Shown: positions 25,586-35,546 of the stretch, in pieces
Layout of the letters: every line of letters begins with the position of its first letter
Numbering within the stretch: the stretch's first letter is position 1
Assembly (NCBI GenBank): GCA_023138875.1
Contig: JAGLOO010000063.1
Location: forward strand, 1 to 53,730
DNA: 53,730 nucleotides
From: Bacteroidales bacterium
Lineage (GTDB): Bacteria > Bacteroidota > Bacteroidia > Bacteroidales > GCA-2748055
Direction of reading: 5' to 3'
The notes under the pieces: generated by a model
What the model saw: the letters and a program-made list of their open reading frames with translations, nothing else
Database searches by the model: none
What the model was told of the DNA's origin: nothing
Position numbers and translations under genes: made by a program

Positions 25586-26695
25586 ATGACCCCTGAAAAG
25601 CTTAAAGAGATACTGACACAAGGTGAAGGCACCGAAGTTGAGTTTAAGACTTCTCAATTTGAAATGAATAAAGATGTCTTTGAATCCGTTTGTGCTTTTC
25701 TCAACCGAAAAGGTGGTCACTTACTCCTGGGTGTTAAGAATGACAGCACTGTGGAAGGCGTTCTGGAAGACGGTGCTCAGGATATGGTCAACAACCTGAT
25801 TACCCAAGCCAATAACCCACAGAAACTCAGTCCTTCTTTCTACTTGTCACCAGAAATCATTGATTACGAAGAAATGAAGGTCATTTACACCTATATCCCG
25901 GAAAGCTCACAGGTTCATAATACCAGCGGAAAGATATTCGACCGGAATGAAGACGGGGATCTGGATATAACCCGGCATACAGATCAAGTATCCCAGCTAT
26001 TCCTGAGAAAACAGACCACTTATACTGAAAACAGGGTATTTCCTTATCTGCAGCTCTCGGACTTCAACTAACCTCATTGACAGTTATAACCGTTTGATGG
26101 CTTTTATAAGGAAGCACCTGCCAGATCCGTTTTACCTGGAGGGCGACAAACGTATCAGCATACGTGAGCGGATCTTCAGGGAAGTAGTTGTGAATATGCT
26201 GATCCATAGGGAATATATCAATGCTTTCCCGGCCAAACTGATCATAGAAAGAGACATGGTTTTTTCAAAGAAATCGGGGAAGCGGATGAACTTGGTTCCG
26301 GGGTTCGTAACATTTTCAAATATTGCAGCGCATACAGCCATGGAGGCATTCCTGAGCTTACTGAAAATGATGTCTTCAGGACTATTATTCCACTGAAGGC
26401 AAGAGAAAAGCAAGAGGATGTTGGAGTAAATGTCGGAGCAATTGAGGAAATTGAGGGAGTAAGAAATGTTGTTAAAAATAGGCTTACCTCGTTATTATAT
26501 GCGATTGCAAAAGAAGAAGGGAAAAGAATCCCGGATTATGAAGTAATAACTGCGATAACAACCAAAACCATCGAGCGATATATCAAACAACTAAAAGAAG
26601 CCAACCTGATTGAGTTCAGAGGTGAAGCAACTCAAAAAGGTGGTTATTATTTAACTCCAATATTGAAAAAGAAATTAAACAAACCTGATAGCTAA
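25586..26695 (+). pseudogene. AlbA_2-type ATP-binding regulator, second copy, broken
   Basis: The N-terminal part is complete to QTTYTENRVFPYLQLSDFN and then stops at 26071. After a gap of about 100 residues relative to the family it resumes as TNLIDSYNRLMAFIRKHLPD (from about 26073) with MLIHREYINAFPAKLII. At about 26263 a second deletion shifts the frame between DMVF and FKEIGEADELGSGVRN. The C-terminus (about 26265-26695) ends in a winged-helix region (IPDYEVITAITTKTIERYIKQLKEANL). The second deletion falls at the same place as in the copy at 21718. The gene lies inside the capsule operon between the antiterminator and gmd and would not give a working protein. Confidence 0.8.
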
Positions 26696-26700
26696 ATATT

Positions 26701-27858
26701 ATGTCAAAAGTTGCATTAATCACAGGAATCACAGGTCAGGACGGAGCCTACATGGCTGAATTTTTATTGAAGAAAGGATACATTGTACATGGTATCAAGC
26801 GAAGGGCTTCCATGTTCAATACCGATCGCATCGACCACCTCTACCAGGATCCCCATGTGGAAGACCGAAACTTTGTATTACATTACGGCGATCTGACCGA
26901 TTCCATGAACATCACCCGGATCATCCAGGAGACCCAGCCCGACGAGATCTATAACCTGGGCGCCATGAGCCATGTAAAGGTGAGTTTCGACTCACCTGAA
27001 TACACAGCCAATGCAGACGGACTGGGTACACTCCGTATCCTGGAAGCCGTCAGGCTGCTGGGCATGAAAGACAAATCCCGGATCTACCAGGCCAGTACTT
27101 CGGAGTTATACGGACTGGTCCAGCAGGTACCCCAGTACGAAAAAACCCCCTTCTACCCCAGGAGTCCCTACGGCGTAGCCAAAATGTATGCCTACTGGAT
27201 CACCGTTAATTACCGCGAAGCTTACGGAATGCATGCGAGTAACGGGATCCTTTTCAACCACGAATCACCCATCAGGGGAGAAACTTTCGTCACCCGGAAG
27301 ATCACCAGGGCCACTGCACGTATTGCTCTTGGGATGCAGGAGAAGCTTTTTGTGGGGAATATGTCGGCCAAACGTGACTGGGGACATGCCAAGGATTACA
27401 TCAAGGCCATGTATCTTATCCTGCAACAGGACGAACCGGATGATTATGTGATCGCCACCGGGGTCACTACCGAAGTAAGGGAATTCATCAACAGGTCGTT
27501 TAAAGAGATCGGTCTTGAGTTGAAATTCACCGGAGAGAAAGAAAAAGAGATTGCCACCATTGCCTCCGTGGATGAAAAGATCTTCTCCGAAAAGGTAGGT
27601 GAAAGTTTCATGTCGGTCATATGGAAGAAAATCAATGCAAAAACCACTGTTGTCAGCGTCGATCCCGCCTACTACCGCCCAAGTGAAGTAGACCTCCTGA
27701 TTGGTAATCCGGGCAAAGCCAGGAAAAAACTGGGCTGGGTACCCGAATACGACCTCAACGGTCTCATCAAAGATATGATGCAGTCCGATATCCACCTGAT
27801 GAAAAAGGAGAGCTATCTGCAGGAAGGCGGATACAAGACCCTGAATTACTTTGAATAG
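26701..27858 (+). CDS. gmd: GDP-mannose 4,6-dehydratase
   Basis: A 385-aa extended short-chain dehydrogenase that converts GDP-D-mannose to GDP-4-keto-6-deoxy-D-mannose, the first step to GDP-L-fucose. The NADP-binding [15 protein letters not shown] is at 8-22. The active-site Thr/Ser region is ASTSELYG, the catalytic pair lies in [15 protein letters not shown] (YxxxK), and [16 protein letters not shown] is the diagnostic Gmd block. Length is slightly above the usual 340-370 because of an insert near residues 270-310. It starts five bases after the stop of the broken regulator. fcl follows 115 bases later across a structured element, and the two form one pathway. Base composition is balanced, unlike the AT-rich genes further down. 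Confidence 0.96.
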   Translation: MSKVALITGITGQDGAYMAEFLLKKGYIVHGIKRRASMFNTDRIDHLYQDPHVEDRNFVLHYGDLTDSMNITRIIQETQPDEIYNLGAMSHVKVSFDSPEYTANADGLGTLRILEAVRLLGMKDKSRIYQASTSELYGLVQQVPQYEKTPFYPRSPYGVAKMYAYWITVNYREAYGMHASNGILFNHESPIRGETFVTRKITRATARIALGMQEKLFVGNMSAKRDWGHAKDYIKAMYLILQQDEPDDYVIATGVTTEVREFINRSFKEIGLELKFTGEKEKEIATIASVDEKIFSEKVGESFMSVIWKKINAKTTVVSVDPAYYRPSEVDLLIGNPGKARKKLGWVPEYDLNGLIKDMMQSDIHLMKKESYLQEGGYKTLNYFE

Positions 27859-27866
27859 GAACACAA

Positions 27867-27958
27867 AATATTCTTTCGGGCACATTAAAACGCTGCTGCA
27901 TCAATTAGCTTCGCTAATCGTGCTAAGGCAGGCTTATTTAATTGCCTGAAAGAATATT
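27867..27958. repeat. 92-bp structured element with 16-bp inverted ends between gmd and fcl
   Basis: The arms at 27867-27882 and 27943-27958 are complementary at 15 of 16 positions (AATATTCTTTCGGGCA on the left). Inside, ATTAGC-TTC-GCTAAT forms a tight second hairpin at 27904-27918. The element fills nearly the whole gmd-fcl spacer. It could be a small MITE-like insertion, an mRNA processing or stability structure, or an attenuator; no U-run follows the outer stem. Confidence 0.65.
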
Positions 27959-27973
27959 AATAGGAATAAAACT

Positions 27974-29083
27974 ATGGAAAAGAATTCCAAAATATATATA
28001 GCTGGACATACGGGGCTTGTAGGTTCAGCCATCACAAAAACCCTGACAAGCAAGGGATACACCAATCTGCTCGCCAGGGATATCAGCGAAATGGATCTCA
28101 CCAACCAGGCCGAAGTAAAGGGATTCTTCGAGAAAGAAAAACCCGACTATGTGATCCTGGCTGCAGCCAAGGTGGGTGGTGTAATCGCTAACAACACCTA
28201 CCGGGGTGAATTCATCTACCTGAACCTGATGATCCAGAACAACGTAATCCACCAGGCTTACGAGAATGGGGTAAAAAAGCTCTTGTTCCTGGGATCTACC
28301 TGCATCTATCCCAGGGAGGCCCCTCAACCTATGAAGGAAGAGTACATGCTCACCGGTCCACTGGAGTACACCAACGAGCCTTATGCCATCGCCAAGATCG
28401 CAGGCATGAAGCTGTGCGAATCCTACAACATCCAGTACGGCACCAACTTCATCGCAGTGATGCCCACCAACCTCTACGGGCCCAACGACAACTTCGACCT
28501 GGAAAAATCCCACGTCCTCCCCGCCCTCCTTCGTAAGATCCACCTGGGCAAATGCCTTGAGAATGGGTATTGGGATATGATTAAGACGGACCTTGATGTG
28601 AATCCCATTGAAGGTACCAATGGAAACAACACGAAAGATGAAATCCTCAAAGTCCTAAGCAAATACGGCATTACGCAAACCAACAACAAAGCCTCCGTAG
28701 AGATCTGGGGAACCGGAAAACCCATGCGTGAATTCATGTACTCCGAAGATATGGCCGCCGCCTGCGTATTTATGATGGAAAATGTGGACATCAAACAGAT
28801 CAACAGCTTCACTCCGGAACCCAAAGAAAAAAATGATCCGCGAAAAATCCATTTCGTGAACATCGGCACCGGCATCGAGATCTCTATCAAGGACCTGGCC
28901 TTAAAAATCAAAGAATCCCTGGACTACAAAGGCGAGATCCACTTCAACACCGACAAACCCGATGGCACCATGCGTAAACTCACCAACGTGGACCTTTTGC
29001 ATGGACTGGGATTCAAACACGCCATCGAACTTGCCCAAGGCATTGATCTTATGTATAATGCCTATCTTAGTAAACAGGACTGA
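27974..29083 (+). CDS. fcl: GDP-L-fucose synthase
   Basis: A 369-aa dual epimerase-reductase that completes GDP-L-fucose synthesis from the Gmd product using NADPH. The nucleotide fold is GHTGLVGSAI at residues 11-20. The active site shows FLGSTCIYPREAPQPMKE and EPYAIAKIAGMKLCESY (Tyr and Lys of YxxxK), followed by PTNLYGPNDNFD. It is about 50 residues longer than the enterobacterial enzyme because of an insert near residues 195-225 (DLDVNPIEGTNGNNTKDEI), which I recall as usual in Bacteroidota. It sits between gmd and wza on the same strand. The product is presumably used by the GT11 enzyme at 36459. Confidence 0.95.
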   Translation: MEKNSKIYIAGHTGLVGSAITKTLTSKGYTNLLARDISEMDLTNQAEVKGFFEKEKPDYVILAAAKVGGVIANNTYRGEFIYLNLMIQNNVIHQAYENGVKKLLFLGSTCIYPREAPQPMKEEYMLTGPLEYTNEPYAIAKIAGMKLCESYNIQYGTNFIAVMPTNLYGPNDNFDLEKSHVLPALLRKIHLGKCLENGYWDMIKTDLDVNPIEGTNGNNTKDEILKVLSKYGITQTNNKASVEIWGTGKPMREFMYSEDMAAACVFMMENVDIKQINSFTPEPKEKNDPRKIHFVNIGTGIEISIKDLALKIKESLDYKGEIHFNTDKPDGTMRKLTNVDLLHGLGFKHAIELAQGIDLMYNAYLSKQD

Positions 29084-29102
29084 TCTAAAAAACTAACCCC
29101 AT

Positions 29103-29897
29103 ATGAAGACCCTGATTAAACTGGCAACAGCATTCATTGTTGCCATCATTGTTTTTGGAAGCTGCACCTCCCAAAAAGAACTCATGTATCTCTCCAATTT
29201 AGACACCACTTCAGTGCAGCAGTTTTTTCCGATGGAGCGACCAGATTATAGAATTCAGTACCAGGATATTCTTTATGTGGATATTTTTACCCTGAATCCG
29301 GAGATGAATGAAATATTAAATCCCGGCTCTCAAACATCAGGTTATAATACCTTTAGGGATGCAAGTAATATTTATGTTTTTGGTTATACTGTAAGCAACT
29401 CCGGCACCATATCAATACCCATTTTGGGAGAGGTGAAGGTGTATGGACTGACTACTGATGAAATAAAAAAGTCGGTTGAAGAAAGAGCAAAACAATATCT
29501 GAAGGATGCTGTCATCAATATCAAGCTTTTAAGTTTCAAATTCACAGTTATCGGCGAAGTGAACCACCCGGGCAGCTTTACTAATTACAATAACCAGCTG
29601 ACCGTTTTGGAGGCCATTGGTATGGCAAGCGATATTACCGACTATGGTAACAGGAAAAGAGTTTTAGTGGTACGTCCCACCAAAGAAGGCACCCACACCT
29701 TCCGCATAAACCTCCAGGACAAAAATCTACTTCAATCAGAAGGCTATTTCCTGTTGCCAAACGATATTGTGATTGTAGAACCCATTAAAAGCAAACCATT
29801 CCAGCTAAATATACCTACAACCTCGCTCCTTATTACCACTACACTCAGCACGGTCTCCACATTGATCCTTTTGCTTAGCTTCATAAACACCAACTAG
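29103..29897 (+). CDS. wza: polysaccharide export lipoprotein, Wza-like
   Basis: A 264-aa outer-membrane export protein. It has a lipoprotein signal (residues 1-20, hydrophobic IVAIIVFGS then Cys21), a Poly_export domain (DYRIQYQDILYVDIFTLNP...GTISIPILGEVKVYGLT) and one SLBB domain (FTVIGEVNHPGSFTNYN, LTVLEAIGMASDITDYGNRKRVLVVR). A hydrophobic C-terminus (LLITTTLSTVSTLILLLSF) may form the membrane-spanning helix. It is shorter than E. coli Wza (379 aa), as usual for Bacteroidota. It precedes wzc by nine bases, and together they would form the envelope-spanning export channel and its kinase-regulator. Confidence 0.92.
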   Translation: MKTLIKLATAFIVAIIVFGSCTSQKELMYLSNLDTTSVQQFFPMERPDYRIQYQDILYVDIFTLNPEMNEILNPGSQTSGYNTFRDASNIYVFGYTVSNSGTISIPILGEVKVYGLTTDEIKKSVEERAKQYLKDAVINIKLLSFKFTVIGEVNHPGSFTNYNNQLTVLEAIGMASDITDYGNRKRVLVVRPTKEGTHTFRINLQDKNLLQSEGYFLLPNDIVIVEPIKSKPFQLNIPTTSLLITTTLSTVSTLILLLSFINTN

Positions 29898-29906
29898 CCA
29901 ATAAAT

Positions 29907-32315
29907 ATGAATCAGCATACAAATAACCAGCCGCCACCAACCGGCCCGGGATATCCTGAAAGCAATTACGGCTACCCGTCACATCCCTACCCGAAGGAAG
30001 AGAAACCAATAAACTGGAAGAAGCATCTCTTCCTTTTTTTATCAAACTGGTACTGGTTTTTTATTACACTTGGAGTGGCACTTGGCATTGCATTCTTTAA
30101 AATCCGTTATACCATTCCGCAATACCAGGCAACTGCAACTTTGATTATTGAGGAAGGACAGGCCTCCAATGACATACTGGGTGAATTAAGGGCAGTTAGA
30201 TATTGGCGAAGACAGGCTGATATGGCCAACGAGGTGGCCAAACTTAGCTCATTTTCCATTACAAAAAGGACTGTGGACAGTTTAGACCAGGAGATTTTCT
30301 GGACTGCACATGGCCGTATTCGTGAACGGCCCCTTTATGACAATCCACGCTTTAAACTGCATATCCTCAATGATTCAGCCAATTGGTATAAAAACCAGAA
30401 ATGGTTTATTGATTATATCGATGAGATTACATTCCGCCTCTACCAGGAAAATGTATTGGATACCCTGCTGATGTATGACCAGGAGCTGAATATCCAAGGA
30501 TGGAATTTTAGTATTACACGGATTCCCGAAATGAGTGGGTATAATACCTATCACTTCGTCGTAAATGATCCAGTCACCCTCGCAAAGTATTACAAAAATA
30601 AACTCCAGGTTGAAACCGCTGACAAAGAAGGAACGATAATTACCATCCGGTCCGAGGGCCCTGTTGGTGAGAGGGAAGTTGATTTCCTGAATACTATAAG
30701 TAAAACATATATTTTGTCAGGTCTTGAAAGAAAACAGGAAATCGCAGAGAATACTTTTATTTTCATTGATGAACAGATTGATATCATTCTGGACTCCCTC
30801 ACACAGGCTGAAGATCAATTGTTAACTTTTAGGCTCTCCAACAACGTGATCAATCTAAGTCGCGAGGGCGAAATGGCTTATGAAAAACTTAAAAGTTTTC
30901 ACGAACAAAAAACAAAATTAAAGTTGAAGGAGAACTATTACAGTTACCTTCAATCCTATGTTGAGGAGCGTAATGATCCCAAAACCCTTATTTCACCTAC
31001 ACTGGCCGATGCTAACGACCAGGTTTTAATAGGTGCCGTCCAGGAATTACAAAAGTTATATGAAACACGTGAAAATCTTGACTATACCGTTCAGCAGGAT
31101 AACCCGGGACTGGAGAGTATTAATGAGCGAATAAGCGCAGCCAGGATGCGTATCCTGGAAGTTATTAAAGGTTTGATATATAACAATGTTCTGATCATGG
31201 ATCAGATCACTACAGAAGAAAGGTCTGTGCTTGACCAATTAAAAACCCTTCCGCTGAATGAACAACAATTACTTAATATCAAACGCAAATACGACCTCTA
31301 CAACCAGTTTTATACTTATCTTCTTCAAAAGCGTGCCGAGGCCGGCATACAAAAGGCATCCACCATTTCTAATATCCGCTCCATCGATCTGGCACGATAC
31401 GACCAGGTCATCCAGGTTGGAAATAACAAGATGCTTATCCTGCTCATTGCCATCATGCTAGGGTTGCTGCTGCCTGCAGTTATCTTTTTCTTATGGGATC
31501 TGCTGGATACACGAATCCGGGAGAGAGAAGACATAACAGACAACAGCTCTATCCCTCTTATTGGCATAGTTGGACATGCCCCAGGTCCAGGTGATTTGCC
31601 GATAAAAGACGCACCTAACTCTTCTTTTGCAGAGTCCCTGAGGAGAATCCGAACCAATCTCCAGTTTATACTCCGGGATCCTGAACAAAAAGTGATTATG
31701 GTTACTTCAAGTGTCAGCGGAGAGGGTAAAACCTTCATAGCTGCCAATCTTGCTGCAATTTTTGCCATGAATAACAAGCGAGTATTACTGGTTGGCTGTG
31801 ATCTGAGAAGGCCATCATTGCACAAAATATTCAACGTGAATAATAAAACGGGATTATCTTCAATTATCATCGGAGAAAAGACTATCAAGGATTGCATTTT
31901 TTCTACATCAATAGACAATCTTGATTTAATGCCTGCCGGACCTGTTCCACCCAATCCATCTGAATTAATTGAAACAAAAGAGATGGAACAACTATTTAAT
32001 GAACTTGTAAAACAATATGATTATATAATTCTTGATACACCGCCTCTGGCACTTGTATCCGATTCATTATCACTGAGCAAATTTGTCCATACCACCCTGT
32101 ATGCGATAAGGCAAAACTACAGTCACAAAGATGTAATTAATGTTGCCAACCTTATGCAGCAGGAGGATCGCTTACCCAATCTGGTCCTTGTAATAAATGA
32201 TATCAAACCATCAAAAAGTCTTGGATACAGCTATTATTATGGTTATAGCCAAGGTTACAATTATGGTTATTACGACTACAAGTATGCAAAAGATTACTAC
32301 GATGAAAAAACTTAA
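29907..32315 (+). CDS. wzc: capsule chain-length regulator / tyrosine autokinase (Wzz-Wzc fusion)
   Basis: An 802-aa inner-membrane protein controlling polymer length and export. A Pro-rich cytoplasmic lead is followed by TM1 (about 40-66), a long periplasmic coiled-coil Wzz-type region and TM2 (about 508-532). The BY-kinase domain has Walker A SGEGKT at 604-609, Walker A' VGCDLRRP at 629-636 and Walker B ILDTPP at 708-713. The C-terminus is a tyrosine cluster (SYYYGYSQGYNYGYYDY) that is the autophosphorylation tail; cycles of phosphorylation are needed for polymer assembly in known systems. No frame damage is seen. It lies between wza and the flippase, with a 200-base gap after it. Confidence 0.95.
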   Translation: MNQHTNNQPPPTGPGYPESNYGYPSHPYPKEEKPINWKKHLFLFLSNWYWFFITLGVALGIAFFKIRYTIPQYQATATLIIEEGQASNDILGELRAVRYWRRQADMANEVAKLSSFSITKRTVDSLDQEIFWTAHGRIRERPLYDNPRFKLHILNDSANWYKNQKWFIDYIDEITFRLYQENVLDTLLMYDQELNIQGWNFSITRIPEMSGYNTYHFVVNDPVTLAKYYKNKLQVETADKEGTIITIRSEGPVGEREVDFLNTISKTYILSGLERKQEIAENTFIFIDEQIDIILDSLTQAEDQLLTFRLSNNVINLSREGEMAYEKLKSFHEQKTKLKLKENYYSYLQSYVEERNDPKTLISPTLADANDQVLIGAVQELQKLYETRENLDYTVQQDNPGLESINERISAARMRILEVIKGLIYNNVLIMDQITTEERSVLDQLKTLPLNEQQLLNIKRKYDLYNQFYTYLLQKRAEAGIQKASTISNIRSIDLARYDQVIQVGNNKMLILLIAIMLGLLLPAVIFFLWDLLDTRIREREDITDNSSIPLIGIVGHAPGPGDLPIKDAPNSSFAESLRRIRTNLQFILRDPEQKVIMVTSSVSGEGKTFIAANLAAIFAMNNKRVLLVGCDLRRPSLHKIFNVNNKTGLSSIIIGEKTIKDCIFSTSIDNLDLMPAGPVPPNPSELIETKEMEQLFNELVKQYDYIILDTPPLALVSDSLSLSKFVHTTLYAIRQNYSHKDVINVANLMQQEDRLPNLVLVINDIKPSKSLGYSYYYGYSQGYNYGYYDYKYAKDYYDEKT

Positions 32316-32515
32316 AATCTGTACAATTTCCAGGTGGGAGAAGTTCAAGCATTGAAATATTGTAAAGATAATTGATTACCCATATCCCACGTTCAAGCTA
32401 AGCAAAACTAGTTATAACAGAAATCCTAATCAAACTTGAACCATTTGCATAAACCTACATGTCCTAGAGGCAGGCTGTCAATCACAGATATCCAGATATA
32501 TCTTAAAACAGAGTA
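32316..32515. other. 200-base spacer between wzc and wzx
   Basis: No gene seen. It marks the change from balanced to clearly AT-rich coding DNA and may be the joint between the conserved export genes and the strain-specific block. Confidence 0.4.
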
Positions 32516-33889
32516 TTGAAGACTTTCAAAAATTTCACTTTTCTATTCTTGTTGAACTTTATTAATAAAGGGCATTCACGAACAGTAATTGCTAAAAAAA
32601 ATATCCTGGGTTCTTTTGTTTTTAAAGGAATTGGTATTCTAATTAGTTTTGTAATTGTACCTATCTCACTTAATTATATCACCCCTCTTGAATATGGCTT
32701 ATGGCTTACGCTTAGCTCATTAATTACTTGGTTGTACTTTTTTGATTTCGGCATAGGAAATGGTCTAAGGAATCACCTTGCCATTGCCATCGCTAACCAT
32801 GAAATAGAAAAAGCTAGAATTTATGTATCTAGTGCTTATGTATTTATATTGATAGTATCAATATTAATACTCGCAATTTATTTCATTATAAGACCACATG
32901 TCAGTTGGTATAAAATCCTAAATGCACCTGAAAGCTACAGAGCCCAAATTAATTTACTATTTACATATGTAATACTTTTTTTTGTCTTGAAATTCGTGCT
33001 TTCCTTAATAAACACAATTCTTGTAGCAAACCAACGCAATGCATTTAGTGATTTAATTGGGGTACTCAGCAGTCTGCTAGGATTAGCAATAATATACCTA
33101 TTATCAATAACTACAAATGGGTCTCTTTTAGCATTAGGAATTGTGTATTCAGGCAAAATCATACCGATCTTACTAATTATTTCGATTGTCCTTTATTATA
33201 GAAAGTACTCTTTCCTATCTCCTTCAATAAAATATGTGAGATTCTCAGCATCAAAGGATTTATTTTCCCTTGGTATAACGTTCTTTATAATTCAAATCAC
33301 TACTTTGCTAATATATCAATCAACAATAATCATAGTAGCTCAGCTATTCAGTCCAAGTGTTGTCACTGAATATAATCTTGCATTTAAATACATGAGTATA
33401 ACCACTTTAAGCTTTTCGATTTTACTATATCCATTTTGGTCCGCAATCACAGAAGCCAATGAGAAAGGTGACAATGAATGGATAAAAAGAACTATCCGGA
33501 AACTTGTAAAAATTTGGATTATATTTTCGTTAGGTTCTTTAATTTTGGTAGCGACTGGCAGTTTATTCTTTAAATTATGGGTAGGTGAAAAAGTAAAAGT
33601 ATCCTTTGAAATTCTCCTATTTCTCGGATTAAATAATATCTTACTTACCTGGACATCTATTTTCATGCAATTTATTAATGGAATAGGAAAAATAAGATTA
33701 CAACTAACAATTGCATTAATAGAGGGAATTATATTTATACCTCTATGTCTGTTTCTAGGATCAAGTAAAATGGGACTAATTGGGATCCTTATTGCGGGTA
33801 CAATAATCGGATTGATCAATGCAATATGGGCTCCCATCCAATATAAAAAGATAATATCTAATAATGCAAAAGGTATATGGGCAAAATAA
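32516..33889 (+). CDS. wzx: Wzx-type oligosaccharide flippase
   Basis: A 457-aa membrane protein with about 12-14 hydrophobic helices in the polysaccharide-synthesis (MATE/MVF-like) pattern. The N-terminus (KKNILGSFVFKGIGILISF, VPISLNYITPLEYGLWLTL) matches Wzx proteins that move undecaprenyl-linked repeat units across the inner membrane. The start is TTG at 32516: a TAA lies four codons upstream in frame, and no ATG occurs before the conserved start of the family. The last 13 bases overlap the next gene. The gene is strongly AT-rich. It would act between the glycosyltransferases and the Wzy polymerase encoded in the same operon. Confidence 0.9.
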   Translation: MKTFKNFTFLFLLNFINKGHSRTVIAKKNILGSFVFKGIGILISFVIVPISLNYITPLEYGLWLTLSSLITWLYFFDFGIGNGLRNHLAIAIANHEIEKARIYVSSAYVFILIVSILILAIYFIIRPHVSWYKILNAPESYRAQINLLFTYVILFFVLKFVLSLINTILVANQRNAFSDLIGVLSSLLGLAIIYLLSITTNGSLLALGIVYSGKIIPILLIISIVLYYRKYSFLSPSIKYVRFSASKDLFSLGITFFIIQITTLLIYQSTIIIVAQLFSPSVVTEYNLAFKYMSITTLSFSILLYPFWSAITEANEKGDNEWIKRTIRKLVKIWIIFSLGSLILVATGSLFFKLWVGEKVKVSFEILLFLGLNNILLTWTSIFMQFINGIGKIRLQLTIALIEGIIFIPLCLFLGSSKMGLIGILIAGTIIGLINAIWAPIQYKKIISNNAKGIWAK

Positions 33890-34680
33890 AAATGATCAAT
33901 CTAGGATGTGGAGATATTTTCCATAAGGATTGGATTAATATAGATTTCGAGTCAAAATCAGATGAAGTTATAAAACATAATTTATTAGAAGGCATACCTT
34001 TCCTAGATAATGAATTTGATGTAGTCTATCATAATAATGTATTAGAACATTTTTCAAAATCCAAAGGTGAATTTATCATCTCAGAGTGTTATAGAGTAAT
34101 GAAATCAGGCGGCATTTTGCGGGTGGTAGTTCCTGATCTAGAAGAGACGGTAAAATCATATTTGAGGCAATTGAATGCGGCGTTAAAAAATGATTCTATA
34201 GCAACAGAAAACCATGAGTGGCTGAAAATTGAAATCTTCGACCAATTTATGAGAAATTATCCTGGTGGTATGATGGGGGAATATCTTACGAATAAGGAGA
34301 TTCGAAATGCAGAGTTTATAATAAACAGGAATGGTGCTGTAGTTGAGCAGTTATTAAACCAAGAAAGCCTGAATTCTGAAAATTCTTCATTCAAATCTTT
34401 GTTAAAGAAACATATAAATATCATACGGGGTCGCTTTTGTAAAAAGCATATAGAATTCTATAGAATTGGGAAGTTCAGAATGTCGGGACAAATTCACTAC
34501 TGGTTTTACGATAAATTTGACCTTTCAAAATTACTAGTAAATAATGGATTTGTTGATGTTGAAGTAAAAGCTCACGGCAAAAGCAAAATAAGTGATTGGC
34601 ATCACTATGAATTGGAACCAAGAAGTAGCAGGAGTACATATCCTCTTAATCATTTAATTATTGAAGCACGAAAACAATGA
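33877..34680 (+). CDS. class I SAM-dependent methyltransferase
   Basis: A 267-aa protein whose N-terminus is a methyltransferase fold: MINLGCGDIFHKDWINID (motif I GCG), FLDNEFDVVYHNNVLEHF, then ECYRVMKSGGILRVVVPDLEE. The middle and C-terminus (residues 80-267) are less conserved. It starts 13 bases inside wzx; a second ATG at 33892 (MINLGCG) is possible. The stop shares the ATGA at 34677-34680 with the next gene. In this setting it probably methylates a sugar or a sugar-nucleotide intermediate, or modifies the chain end to set length; the target cannot be read from sequence. Confidence 0.82.
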   Translation: MGKIKMINLGCGDIFHKDWINIDFESKSDEVIKHNLLEGIPFLDNEFDVVYHNNVLEHFSKSKGEFIISECYRVMKSGGILRVVVPDLEETVKSYLRQLNAALKNDSIATENHEWLKIEIFDQFMRNYPGGMMGEYLTNKEIRNAEFIINRNGAVVEQLLNQESLNSENSSFKSLLKKHINIIRGRFCKKHIEFYRIGKFRMSGQIHYWFYDKFDLSKLLVNNGFVDVEVKAHGKSKISDWHHYELEPRSSRSTYPLNHLIIEARKQ

Positions 34681-35546
34681 TTATTAAGCACGCCTTAAAG
34701 AATAGAATAGAACGAATAATTCTTTCAGAGTGGTACTATCAACTGTTTGGAAAGCTCCGATTAGGAAAAATCGGACCCCATACAGACTTTAATTTGGACG
34801 ATTTGCCTGAAAATTTAATCGTAACTTTTAGTAATCCTGGCTATTCTAAATTACTTGTCAACTGGATCCTTCATTTGCAAAAACTTGATTTGACTTCTAA
34901 CATATTAGTATTCGTTAGTACACTGGAACAAATTGAGTATCTCTCATCTTTCAATATAAAATGTCTCTTATGGGAAAATCCCAAGTTTTTTAAAACCAGT
35001 CCACTAGAAAATATTGACTATAGTGGAAAATACTGGAGGGATATTACTTTGCCTAAACTAATTATGGCGTATGAAGTAATGTCTAGAGGTAAAAATGTAC
35101 TGTTCTCAGATGCAGATATAGTTTTTCTTAAGAATCCTTTTCCTTATCTAATAAATCAACAAGATGGATATGATCTTGCTATTCAATGCGATGATAAATC
35201 AACAATACCGATCCATAATTTGAAAGACAATTGCGTGGAAATGTTATGCTCAGGATTTTATTATTTAAAAAGCACCAAAGCCTCAAATGATCTGTTTTAC
35301 TTATATCATCTTGGAAAATTAATCAACATATTCAATAATGATCAGGTACTTTTGCAAAAGTTATTGAAATACAGATCATTTAAATACAATATTCTGAATA
35401 GGGACTTATTCCCTAACGGCACTTATTGGTACGAGAATTATAGAGTAATAAAAGAGAAAGCCTTCATTGTCCATTATAATTGGCTTACAAACACAAATGA
35501 GAAAATTGAGAAAATGAAGATCTTCAATCACTGGCTTGCCTATTAG
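34677..35546 (+). CDS. glycosyltransferase with DXD motif (Nucleotid_trans type)
   Basis: A 289-aa protein of the nucleotide-diphospho-sugar transferase family (PF03407-like). Its core is KLIMAYEVMSRGKNVLFSDADIVFLKNPF (positions about 128-156), where DADIVF is the metal-binding DXD site. GYDLAIQCDD follows, then CSGFYYLKST and NDQVLLQKLL. The end includes FIVHYNW. It would add one sugar of the repeat unit; donor and linkage are not predictable. It starts on the ATGA of the preceding gene and overlaps the next by 11 bases, so the three are tightly coupled. Confidence 0.82.
   Translation: MIIKHALKNRIERIILSEWYYQLFGKLRLGKIGPHTDFNLDDLPENLIVTFSNPGYSKLLVNWILHLQKLDLTSNILVFVSTLEQIEYLSSFNIKCLLWENPKFFKTSPLENIDYSGKYWRDITLPKLIMAYEVMSRGKNVLFSDADIVFLKNPFPYLINQQDGYDLAIQCDDKSTIPIHNLKDNCVEMLCSGFYYLKSTKASNDLFYLYHLGKLINIFNNDQVLLQKLLKYRSFKYNILNRDLFPNGTYWYENYRVIKEKAFIVHYNWLTNTNEKIEKMKIFNHWLAY

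Noticed and set aside
27265-28911. Open - frames across gmd and fcl
   Set aside because: gmd and fcl are certain; the antisense frames have no recognisable content.
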